Positions 1-6,019 of a stretch of 10,691 bases of DNA are shown one piece after another. Under the pieces are notes generated by a model. That model was not told the origin of the DNA and ran no database searches. It worked only from the letters and a program-made list of their open reading frames with translations. Made by a program: the position numbers and the translations under genes. The stretch is from assembly GCA_005788065.1 (NCBI GenBank), contig SXZD01000263.1, positions 1-10,691 of the forward strand, given 5' to 3'. The DNA comes from Burkholderiales bacterium. Lineage in GTDB: Bacteria > Pseudomonadota > Gammaproteobacteria > Burkholderiales > Burkholderiaceae_B. How positions within the stretch are numbered: the stretch's first letter is position 1; the number at the start of each line of letters is the position of its first letter.

Positions 1-109
1 ACACCAACACCCACACAACCATACCCGTGCCGAGATCGGCCATAGCGAGACGGAGCGGAGTGTGGCGAGCGGACCTCAGAGTCGCACGAACTGGCCCACG
101 AACTGGCGC
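1..109. other. Non-SdhA sequence at the window edge, probable assembly artefact
   Basis: These 109 bases replace the expected continuation of sdhA. The minus-strand frame has no stop, but its translation is rich in Arg, Val, Leu and Pro and carries none of the conserved SdhA motifs. Bases 85-96 and 97-108 form an imperfect 12-base tandem duplication (CACGAACTGGCC / CACGAACTGGCG) ending exactly where SdhA similarity starts. The extreme end is A/C-rich. A chimeric, poorly supported or adapter-derived contig end is the simplest explanation; a genuine rearrangement cannot be excluded. Confidence 0.55.
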
Positions 110-229
110 GACAGCGACGTTGAGTCCCGCTTCTGCCAGCTGCAGCGAACAGCGCATACCTGCACCACCCGCACCCACGATCACCGCGTCAAATCGACGA
201 CGCGGCAGAGAAGTCTTGATGCCTACCAC
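110..229 (-). CDS. sdhA: Succinate dehydrogenase flavoprotein subunit, N-terminal fragment
   Basis: SdhA is the FAD-bearing catalytic subunit of complex II; it oxidises succinate to fumarate on the cytoplasmic face of the membrane. The first 40 codons match the family: a short basic leader with LPRRRFDAVIVGAGGAG, the Rossmann GxGxxG dinucleotide-binding loop, then MRCSLQLAEAGLNVAV. The start is a GTG at 229-227, 3 bases after the sdhD stop, with a GGAGGG ribosome site about 8 bases upstream inside the end of sdhD. ATG is absent here, and the GTG gives the family's usual N-terminus. From codon 41 (base 109 down) the frame stays open to the window edge but no longer resembles SdhA. The expected KVFPTRSHT segment with the FAD-linking His is missing. 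The identity of the N-terminus is secure; the gene is incomplete either because the contig end is chimeric or because it is really broken. Confidence 0.9.
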
Positions 230-232
230 TTG

Positions 233-613
233 TTAGACCCTCCAAAGGATTTGTGCAGCATACCCAGCAGAACCGACGAGCCAGAGTATCGTCAAAACCT
301 GCAGCCCCAAGCGCACACCAGTGGGCTTTACGTAATCCATCCAGATGTCGCGGATGCCGAACCAGGCGTGATAGCACAGGGACAACATGGCCAGCAGAGC
401 GAGAATCTTGCCCAGTGGCAGTGCGAACACTTCGAAATTGAAGAAACGGACCCATTTCTCGTAACCGAGATCGGGGGTGAACAAGACTGCGATCAGAAGG
501 CCAATGGTGTAGACCGACATGATGACAGCGGTTACGCGCTGGGCAATCCATTCACTCAGACCATAGTGCGCGCCGACAACGAGACGCTTGGCACCGATAT
601 TGTTACCAGCCAT
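233..613 (-). CDS. sdhD: Succinate dehydrogenase membrane anchor subunit SdhD
   Basis: This is the small hydrophobic subunit that, with SdhC, anchors SdhAB in the inner membrane and binds heme b and ubiquinone. It has 126 residues, close to the family norm, with three predicted membrane helices at about 28-48, 64-86 and 98-121. The segment CYHAWFGIRDIWMDYVKP is diagnostic. His82 matches the axial heme ligand (E. coli His71), and Asp93-Tyr94, eleven and twelve residues on, match E. coli Asp82-Tyr83 at the quinone site. The ATG at 613 directly abuts the sdhC stop, with GGAG about 8 bases upstream, so sdhC and sdhD are translationally linked. The sdhA start follows 3 bases after its stop. It belongs to the sdhCDA(B) operon. 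Confidence 0.97.
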   Translation of the reverse strand: MAGNNIGAKRLVVGAHYGLSEWIAQRVTAVIMSVYTIGLLIAVLFTPDLGYEKWVRFFNFEVFALPLGKILALLAMLSLCYHAWFGIRDIWMDYVKPTGVRLGLQVLTILWLVGSAGYAAQILWRV

Positions 614-1027
614 TTAAAACACTCCAAACAGTTTGAGTCCGAACACGGCCGTCAGCGCCAGGCTGATGCCAAACGACACGGCGGCGGATTTGCGGGCCGA
701 GTCCTTGTCTGTACCGATATGCAGGTCAAGCACGAGGTAGCGGATGCCTGCGCAGAAGTGGTGCATGTAGGCCCAGATCAGCCCCAGGAGAACGATCTTG
801 ACGAAGGGGGAAGAGACGATGCCCTTCATTTCTTCGAAACTGATCTCCGAACTGATGCTGCGGTCAAACATGGGCAGCAGGATGACGGGGAGCGCCAAAA
901 ACAGGAGTGCGCCACTGATACGGTGCAAAATCGAGAGCTGGCCTGCAAGGGGCAGACGGTAGCGCAAAATTTGCGTGACGTGAATGTTCCGGTAGACCGG
1001 CCTTTGCTTGGAAGCTGCGTTCGACAT
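614..1027 (-). CDS. sdhC: Succinate dehydrogenase cytochrome b556 subunit SdhC
   Basis: This is the cytochrome b subunit of complex II and the first gene of the sdh operon here. It has 137 residues and three hydrophobic segments at about 38-54, 75-98 and 115-136. The N-terminal RPVYRNIHVTQILRYRLP leads into SILHRISG, where Ser32 and Arg36 match the quinone-site Ser27/Arg31 spacing of E. coli SdhC. His90 in MHHFCAGIRY matches the heme-ligating His of the HxxxGIR motif. The start is the ATG at 1027, with only a weak GGA ribosome site before it. The stop overlaps nothing but lies directly against the sdhD ATG. The 161 bases upstream to gntR should hold the operon promoter, but I could not assign -35/-10 boxes with confidence. 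Confidence 0.97.
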   Translation of the reverse strand: MSNAASKQRPVYRNIHVTQILRYRLPLAGQLSILHRISGALLFLALPVILLPMFDRSISSEISFEEMKGIVSSPFVKIVLLGLIWAYMHHFCAGIRYLVLDLHIGTDKDSARKSAAVSFGISLALTAVFGLKLFGVF

Positions 1028-1188
1028 GTCAATCCATCAGAAAGTGTTTCAAAAACTGGGGAAAACGGCTTGATTCACTGATGAAAAACCCGTTTTGTGT
1101 CATTTTCGCGACCGCTATTGTGACGTAAATCGCACCGGATGTATAACCGCTTGAGGGGCTGGAGAATACTTTGTTCAAGATCAAGCCC

Positions 1189-1917
1189 CTAGCTCAGTTC
1201 TGCACGATAATGGAAATGGCTGGTGACATACCAGCCACGGCGCAATTCCACAGGATGCCCGCTGAAAGCCTTGGACAGACGCTCGACAAACAACAGGGGC
1301 GTACCATGCGCGACGCCCAATTGCTCTGCCTGCGCGTCACTGGCAGCAACGGCACGTATGCGCTCGCTGGCAGAGGTCATGCAGATACCGAATTTGGACT
1401 CAAAAAAGCCGTACAAGGTTCCTGACCAATCGGTCAACATCTCTCGGGACAAACCCTTGAAATGCGTGCCGGGCAGCCAGATTTCATCCAGCACAGTAGG
1501 CTTGCCGCCGAAGGCGAGCAAACGGGTGATGAGGTAGCCGGACTCGGAGGAGCGCAGATCCAATTGCCGCGCCACATCGGCCGACAGGCGCACGCGCTTG
1601 CAATCGAGCACACGGCTTTCGGGGTAGTCGACTTCCCCGCCCTGCTCCGGCGCCAGACGCAAAAAACGGAAATGCGCCTTGGCTTCGTTGTGGGTGGCCA
1701 CAAACGTGCCCTTGCCCTGCCGGCGGATCAGAAGGTTGTCTTGGGAAAGCTCGTCGACTGCCTTGCGCACGGTGCCTTGGCTGACGCCGAAGCGCTGGGA
1801 GAGCTCAACTTCCGAAGGAATGAGCTCGCCGGGTTTCCATTCGCCCTGTTCGAGGCTGCGCATGATCAATGATTTGATCTGCTGGTACAGCGGGCTGAAA
1901 GTGGGAGATTGCACCAT
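1189..1917 (-). CDS. GntR-family transcriptional regulator (HutC/UTRA type)
   Basis: This is a ligand-responsive DNA-binding repressor or activator of 242 residues. The N-terminus (FSPLYQQIKSLI, then IPSEVELSQRFGVSQGTVRKA, then NLLIRRQGKGTFVA) is a typical GntR winged helix-turn-helix at about residues 8-75. The remainder fits a UTRA ligand-binding domain: YLITRLLAFGGKPTVLDEIWLP, an ERIRAVAA segment and the closing LLFVERLSKAFSGHPVELRRGWYVTSHFHYRAEL. The ATG at 1917 places FSPLYQQIK six residues in, as in relatives. An in-frame TTG at 1968 would add 17 residues that look like promoter DNA. It lies between mdh (divergent) and sdhC (same strand, 161 bases downstream), so it may regulate these TCA genes or be co-transcribed with sdh. 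The 12-bp palindrome at 1977-1988 is a candidate operator. The effector ligand is unknown. Confidence 0.88.
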   Translation of the reverse strand: MVQSPTFSPLYQQIKSLIMRSLEQGEWKPGELIPSEVELSQRFGVSQGTVRKAVDELSQDNLLIRRQGKGTFVATHNEAKAHFRFLRLAPEQGGEVDYPESRVLDCKRVRLSADVARQLDLRSSESGYLITRLLAFGGKPTVLDEIWLPGTHFKGLSREMLTDWSGTLYGFFESKFGICMTSASERIRAVAASDAQAEQLGVAHGTPLLFVERLSKAFSGHPVELRRGWYVTSHFHYRAELS

Positions 1918-1976
1918 GCTGAATACAACAATGACATCACAGTGGTTATGTTTCACATCATACACCAACTCCTATG

Positions 1977-1988
1977 TCTTATATAAGA
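1977..1988. promoter_or_regulatory. Perfect palindrome, candidate GntR operator
   Basis: TCTTATATAAGA is its own reverse complement over all 12 bases. It lies 60 bases upstream of the chosen gntR start and 128 bases upstream of mdh, in the divergent intergenic region. GntR proteins bind short palindromes as dimers and often regulate themselves and a neighbouring gene. I saw no second copy in this window, including upstream of sdhC. Its A/T-rich core could also contain a -10 element on either strand. The assignment is inferred from symmetry and position. Confidence 0.5.
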
Positions 1989-2116
1989 TATGAGTAAGGT
2001 ATCCGGATAAAAATTGAACTTTTCTGCGTGAACGCCCCAACGCAGCTGCAATTGGGATTAAAATTCCACGGTTTTTTCAGGTTCTGTTGATTTTGCAAAC
2101 TTCACTGGAGATATCC

Positions 2117-3100
2117 ATGACCAAACCCGCAATGCGCGTCGCCGTTACCGGCGCGGCCGGCCAGATTGGCTACAGCCTGCTGTTCCGCATCGCCAATGGC
2201 GACATGCTTGGCAAAGACCAGCCTGTCATCCTGCAACTGCTGGACATCACCCCCGCCCTGCCCGCCGTCAAGGGCGTGGTCATGGAACTGGAAGACTGCG
2301 CATTCCCGCTGCTGGCCGGTGTTGTCATAACTGACGACCCCAATGTCGCGTTCAAGGATGCAGACGTCGCGCTCCTGGTAGGTGCGCGCCCCCGCAGCAA
2401 AGGCATGGAGCGCAAAGACCTGCTGGAAGCCAACGGCGCCATCTTCACCGTTCAGGGCAAGGCACTGAACGACCATGCATCCCGCAATGTCAAGGTGCTG
2501 GTCGTTGGCAATCCCGCCAACACCAACGCTTACATCGCCATGAAGTCCGCCCCGGACCTCTCCCCCTCCTGCTTCACCGCCATGTTGCGTCTGGATCACA
2601 ACCGCGCCCTGTCACAGGTTGCAGCCAAGACGGGCAAACCGGTGTCCAGCATCGAAAAGCTATGCGTGTGGGGCAACCACTCGCCCACGATGTACGCTGA
2701 CTATCGCTTCGCCACCATCGATGGCGCGTCTGTCAAAGACATGATCAACGACCAGGTGTGGAACCGCGACGTGTTCCTGCCCACCGTTGGCAAGCGCGGT
2801 GCCGCCATCATTGAGGCGCGTGGCCTGTCATCAGCCGCTTCCGCCGCCAACGCAGCCATCGACCACGTGCGTGACTGGGTGCTGGGCACCAACGGCAAAT
2901 GGACCACCATGGGCATTCCGTCTGACGGCTCCTACGGCATTCCGAAAGATGTCATGTTCGGCTATCCAGTTACCTGCGAAAACGGCAAGTACACCATCGT
3001 GCAGGGTCTGCCCATCGACGAGTTCTCACAAGAGCGTATCAACATCACGCTGAAGGAACTGGAAGAAGAGCGCGAAGGCATCAAGCATCTGCTGGGATGA
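2117..3100 (+). CDS. mdh: Malate dehydrogenase (NAD-dependent, MDH type 2)
   Basis: This enzyme oxidises L-malate to oxaloacetate with NAD+ in the TCA cycle, in the cytoplasm. It has 327 residues, the usual length of the cytosolic-type bacterial MDH group. GAAGQIG (12-18) is the NAD-binding loop. RPRSKGMERKD (91-101) supplies the mobile-loop arginines Arg93 and Arg99. VVGNPANTNAYI (129-140) is family-typical. Asp160 and Arg163 in LDHNRA and the catalytic His188 in WGNHSPT complete the active site. The start at 2117 is preceded by GGAG with about 7 bases of spacing. An in-frame ATG at 2087 adds 10 atypical residues and lacks such a site. It is divergent from gntR and is followed by a heptamer repeat and a strong terminator, so it is probably monocistronic. 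Confidence 0.97.
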   Translation: MTKPAMRVAVTGAAGQIGYSLLFRIANGDMLGKDQPVILQLLDITPALPAVKGVVMELEDCAFPLLAGVVITDDPNVAFKDADVALLVGARPRSKGMERKDLLEANGAIFTVQGKALNDHASRNVKVLVVGNPANTNAYIAMKSAPDLSPSCFTAMLRLDHNRALSQVAAKTGKPVSSIEKLCVWGNHSPTMYADYRFATIDGASVKDMINDQVWNRDVFLPTVGKRGAAIIEARGLSSAASAANAAIDHVRDWVLGTNGKWTTMGIPSDGSYGIPKDVMFGYPVTCENGKYTIVQGLPIDEFSQERINITLKELEEEREGIKHLLG

Positions 3101-3111
3101 GCGCTGGCGTC

Positions 3112-3177
3112 ACGAGTGACGAGTGACGAGTGACGAGTGACGAGTGACGAGTGACGAGTGACGAGTGACGAGTGACG
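3112..3177 (+). repeat. Heptanucleotide tandem repeat, nine copies of ACGAGTG
   Basis: Nine perfect head-to-tail copies of ACGAGTG run from 3112 to 3174, followed by a partial ACG. The array begins 11 bases after the mdh stop and ends 12 bases before the terminator hairpin, so it lies in the mdh 3' untranslated region. There is no variation among copies, which suggests recent expansion by slippage. The sequence GTCAC-GA-GTGAC at the left edge is a small inverted repeat that may have seeded it. It is noncoding on both strands as far as I can see. Confidence 0.95.
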
Positions 3178-3189
3178 CGCACAAAGATG

Positions 3190-3225
3190 ACGGGTGTCGA
3201 TAAAAATCGCACCCGTTATTTTTTT
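3190..3225 (+). terminator. Rho-independent terminator of mdh
   Basis: ACGGGTG (3190-3196) pairs perfectly with CACCCGT (3210-3216). The inner CGA/TCG bases can extend the stem around an A-rich loop. The 3' side runs directly into TATTTTTTT. The T-run is only on the plus strand, so it should end mdh transcription rather than that of the convergent gene on the other side. Confidence 0.85.
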
Positions 3226-3234
3226 CTACGTCGC

Positions 3235-3282
3235 TACCCGTAAGCTTTGCCTAGCCATTACCCGTAAGCTTTGCTTCGCCGT
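3235..3282. repeat. Two-copy 24-bp direct repeat
   Basis: TACCCGTAAGCTTTGC occurs at 3235-3250 and again at 3259-3274. Each copy is followed by a related C/T-rich 8-mer (CTAGCCAT, TTCGCCGT), giving a 24-base period. A third, decayed start (TACC then TCGCCAT) runs over the stop codon of the neighbouring gene. The array lies between the mdh terminator and the 3' end of the exported-protein gene. No function is apparent. Confidence 0.85.
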
Positions 3283-4826
3283 TACCTCGCCATCAGCCGC
3301 TGAATCTGCCAGGCCGCAACAAAGTCGCTGATGAGCGCATTGTCGGGTCGCAATTCTTTAGCGTGCTTCAACAGCGCGGGGGACACATCCGCAGCACCGT
3401 TCGGCATCTGCCGCATGCGCGCAAGATACGCGGGAAGCCCCGCCCCCAAATGCAGAAAACGATGGCGCCACCAGTCGCTGTAAGACCCTAGATGGGGCTC
3501 CAGTGATGTCCAACGCTGTTGGATTTTCTCCGAAGGTGTCGCCTCAAAAAGACCTTCCCAATATTGCCCCGCAATGTACGGATAAAAAGCCAACTCACCA
3601 CCCTGCGAACCGTGAGAGGGCCAATCGCCCTGACGCGCCCATCGCCTCCACTGTGCAGGTGCAGAAGCCTGCTGGCTCACCAGTTGATCAAGCGCCAGCG
3701 ACAGATCGGAATCATAACGACGCAGGACGTCCGCAAATGCCGTGTGCCCCGCCGCATCAAAAACAGGAATGAGCAACCGCAGCGCGGCCTGACATTCGAT
3801 GTTGTCCATGAGGTATTGCACATCCCACATACCGCCCTGCGGATGTCGATTGTGGCGGAAGGTTCGGAACAAGCCGTCTTGCATGTGGTTAAGCAGATTG
3901 TGACGCACCATGTGTTTGATCAGATCAACGCGCGTCAATGCGTTTGGCATGTCGCCAGACGCTGCGGCAGGCAAAATCCAGACCGGGGTGTTCAGCCATT
4001 CGATAGCCGTGCTCGACAAGGGTGGCACTGTTTCGTCCGCAACGTGTATCAGTACTTGATTTGCAGCCTGCGCTGCAGAACCCGCTGGTTCGCCGTGCAG
4101 CCGAAGCCAGCGCGAAAGCGCGAACAGAAAAACAGCGGCCTGTGAGTCGTGTGAATCGGGTATGCGGAGGGATTTAAGGTCGTCGCTGGTATCTATCAAG
4201 GACCAATGCGAATCGGGCGCCACCCTGCCCCAGTTGCGCCAGATGCGGCCACAGTCGTCCAGATGTCGCCAACCCAGCGGCGCACCCCTGGGAAACTTTG
4301 TAAAAGCGCAGTCCCAGCTCAACTCCCACTGCAATGTGGCCTGTAATTCCCACAGTTGATGACTGTCGGATATGCGTCTCAAACCTCGTGGGGGCTTTTT
4401 CGGCATGGGCCCTGCCACCGCAAGTTGTCGCAAGGCCGCTTCAAAGTGCGGCTGATGTTCGAGCAGCGTTTCGTCTGGCGCAATGGCCAGTGCAAGGCTG
4501 GTGAAATACCAGTCAAGCCCGGATTGTGCAGACCGGCGGAGAAGGCCGTGGAGCAATTCACCCTCCAGGTCATCCGGCAGGTTGTCGTCTGGCGTAATCT
4601 CGAAGGGCTTGAGCAAACCTCTGGCACCATGGCTTTGATCCACAACCGCGGCTGAGGCGGGTTTCAGCACGGTGCGGCCATCCTGACTCCCCATACTTGT
4701 ACTGTGCGCGGGCTTGATGACCTGCGGAGATTCTGCTGTGATTTCAGCCCTCGCAGGCGATACGGGAAGCACGAGCGCCAGCGTTGCACAAGTCAGTGCG
4801 CACGTGAAAAAAAAAGCAGGATACAT
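3282..4826 (-). CDS. Exported protein of unknown function
   Basis: I do not recognise this 514-residue protein. It starts with a clear Sec signal peptide: a hydrophobic core at about 4-20, then PVSPARA with probable cleavage after residue 27. Residues 28-80 are polar and probably flexible. The rest is predicted to be mostly alpha-helical and rich in Trp and His. Notable stretches are HQLWELQATLQWELSWDCAF (156-175), DGLFRTFRHNRHPQGGMWDV (317-336) with YLMDN just after, and GELAFYPYIAGQYWEGLFEA (410-429). That pattern is loosely reminiscent of helical-toroid carbohydrate-active proteins, but I see no firm catalytic signature. The ATG at 4826 is chosen because the signal peptide begins there; upstream in-frame sequence overlaps the divergent gene. 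No good ribosome site is visible. It is divergent from the CoA-ester lyase across 97 bases. Periplasmic location is inferred. Confidence 0.8.
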   Translation of the reverse strand: MYPAFFFTCALTCATLALVLPVSPARAEITAESPQVIKPAHSTSMGSQDGRTVLKPASAAVVDQSHGARGLLKPFEITPDDNLPDDLEGELLHGLLRRSAQSGLDWYFTSLALAIAPDETLLEHQPHFEAALRQLAVAGPMPKKPPRGLRRISDSHQLWELQATLQWELSWDCAFTKFPRGAPLGWRHLDDCGRIWRNWGRVAPDSHWSLIDTSDDLKSLRIPDSHDSQAAVFLFALSRWLRLHGEPAGSAAQAANQVLIHVADETVPPLSSTAIEWLNTPVWILPAAASGDMPNALTRVDLIKHMVRHNLLNHMQDGLFRTFRHNRHPQGGMWDVQYLMDNIECQAALRLLIPVFDAAGHTAFADVLRRYDSDLSLALDQLVSQQASAPAQWRRWARQGDWPSHGSQGGELAFYPYIAGQYWEGLFEATPSEKIQQRWTSLEPHLGSYSDWWRHRFLHLGAGLPAYLARMRQMPNGAADVSPALLKHAKELRPDNALISDFVAAWQIQRLMAR

Positions 4827-4923
4827 GGGCGATAATCTATTGGCATAAAATAGTGAGTGGCGGATTCCCCCACCATAGTTCACTGTTGCCTTGCCTGACC
4901 CCCACACGGAGTGAAAGCTCACC
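4827..4923. promoter_or_regulatory. Divergent intergenic region between the exported protein and the lyase
   Basis: These 97 bases must contain at least one promoter for each flanking gene. A TATTTTATGCC stretch about 20 bases before the exported-protein start (minus strand) could hold its -10. For the lyase, GGAG lies about 12 bases before the ATG, which is longer than usual. No convincing operator symmetry was found. Confidence 0.4.
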
Positions 4924-5970
4924 ATGACCGACGCTGCCGCCGCCTCATCACAGCCAGACAAACCCCATCCGCAGGACATCCTGTTTGAGGGTGTGCGTGT
5001 TCCCGCACAACTGCCTGTGTGCGATCACTATGCGGGCAATGAAAAATTCTTGGCCAAGGCCTTGGCCATTCGCAAGGAAATGGGACCGGTATTCGATATC
5101 ACGCTGGATTTGGAGGACGGCGCAAAAGTCGGAGAAGAGAATCGGGCAGCCCAGTGGGCACTGAATGCGTGTCGTCAATTTTCTGCTGACAAGCGCGGAC
5201 TTGGTGTGCGAATTCACGATGTGGATCACGCAGCGTTCCGTGATGACCTGAACGTCCTGTTGGCCAGTCCGGATGTGAACATCGCTTACATCATGTTGCC
5301 AAAGGCGAACAATGCCGAAGATGTTGCGCATGCGGCGTACGAGATCGACTATCGCTGCCAACAGAATGGCTGGAGCAAAAGCCCTGCGCTGCATGTGCTG
5401 ATCGAAACACCCGGTGCAGTACTCGATGTTGAAAAAATTGCCGGGCTTAAGCCGGTGGAGTCGCTCTCATTCGGCGTGATGGATTATGTCAGCCACTTCA
5501 ACGGCGCAGTACCTGAGTCTGCCATGCGCAGTCCGCTCCAGTTTGAACATGCCCTGTTGGTGAAGGCGCGCGTGGACATTGCCATGGCCTGTCACCGCTT
5601 CGGTAAAGTGCCCTCGCACAATGTGTGCACGCAGTTCAAGGACATGCAGCAAGTGCGCTCAGACGCCATGCGCGCGCGCAATGAATTCGGTTTTACGCGC
5701 ATGTGGAGCATACATCCGGAACAGATACCGGTCATCGTGCAAGCCTTCGCTCCGGATATCCATCTCGTACAAAAAAGCTGCGCCATTCTGGAGAAAGCAG
5801 CCAACGCCTCTTGGGGGCCTATCGAGCATGAGGGTCAATTACATGACCGCGCCAGCTTCAGGTATTACTGGCAGATAGTACGGTCGGCTTTCAATTGCGG
5901 TTGTGATGTTTACGGTGTTGCCCTGCCAGAAACGGTTGCACAGTGGTGCCGACACTTGCCTGAACACTGA
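4924..5970 (+). CDS. HpcH/HpaI-family CoA-ester lyase (citrate lyase beta / malyl-CoA lyase-like)
   Basis: This 348-residue cytoplasmic enzyme is of the Mg-dependent aldolase/lyase superfamily that includes citrate lyase beta subunit (CitE) and malyl-CoA/beta-methylmalyl-CoA lyases. Family positions are present: FDITLDLEDGAKVGEENR (57-74), with the acidic Leu-Asp-Leu-Glu-Asp cluster; Arg96 in GVRIHD; MLPKA with Lys127; Glu161 in VLIETPGA; and Asp187 in LSFGVMDY. Glu161 and Asp187 are the likely Mg ligands. It is longer than typical CitE and has a distinctive N-terminus with VPAQLPVCDHYAGNEKFL. There are no citrate lyase alpha/gamma genes nearby, so it is unlikely to be part of citrate lyase. 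Its place near mdh, sdh and prp suggests cleavage of a dicarboxylic acyl-CoA such as malyl-CoA, but the substrate is not shown by the sequence. It is convergent with the 782-aa gene. Confidence 0.87.
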   Translation: MTDAAAASSQPDKPHPQDILFEGVRVPAQLPVCDHYAGNEKFLAKALAIRKEMGPVFDITLDLEDGAKVGEENRAAQWALNACRQFSADKRGLGVRIHDVDHAAFRDDLNVLLASPDVNIAYIMLPKANNAEDVAHAAYEIDYRCQQNGWSKSPALHVLIETPGAVLDVEKIAGLKPVESLSFGVMDYVSHFNGAVPESAMRSPLQFEHALLVKARVDIAMACHRFGKVPSHNVCTQFKDMQQVRSDAMRARNEFGFTRMWSIHPEQIPVIVQAFAPDIHLVQKSCAILEKAANASWGPIEHEGQLHDRASFRYYWQIVRSAFNCGCDVYGVALPETVAQWCRHLPEH

Positions 5971-6019
5971 TGACAGTGCGCGTTACATCGCAAACCCCGA
6001 CTGTAAATACCACGTAGGG

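Noticed and set aside
62..1081. Long open frame on the plus strand (339 codons) opposite sdhC and sdhD
   Set aside because: It is antisense to three well-identified sdh genes, has no recognisable protein features and mirrors their codon structure; a shadow frame.
1154..1190. Inverted repeat AGGGGCT / AGCCCCT after gntR as a terminator
   Set aside because: Seven-bp stem with a 23-base loop, overlapping the gntR stop and without a T-run; too weak to call.
2024..2045. CTGCGT / ACGCAG inverted repeat upstream of mdh as an operator or hairpin
   Set aside because: Only 6 bp with a 10-base loop and no supporting context; expected by chance at this frequency.
2102..2599. 165-codon minus-strand frame inside mdh
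   Set aside because: Antisense shadow of mdh, Gly/Val/Gln-rich without domains; mdh is certain.
3112..3177. CRISPR-like array
   Set aside because: The unit is 7 bases with no spacers; it is a simple tandem repeat.
3519..4145. 208-codon plus-strand frame opposite the exported-protein gene
   Set aside because: The minus-strand frame has a signal peptide and covers the whole region; the plus-strand frame has Arg-rich shadow composition and no ribosome site.
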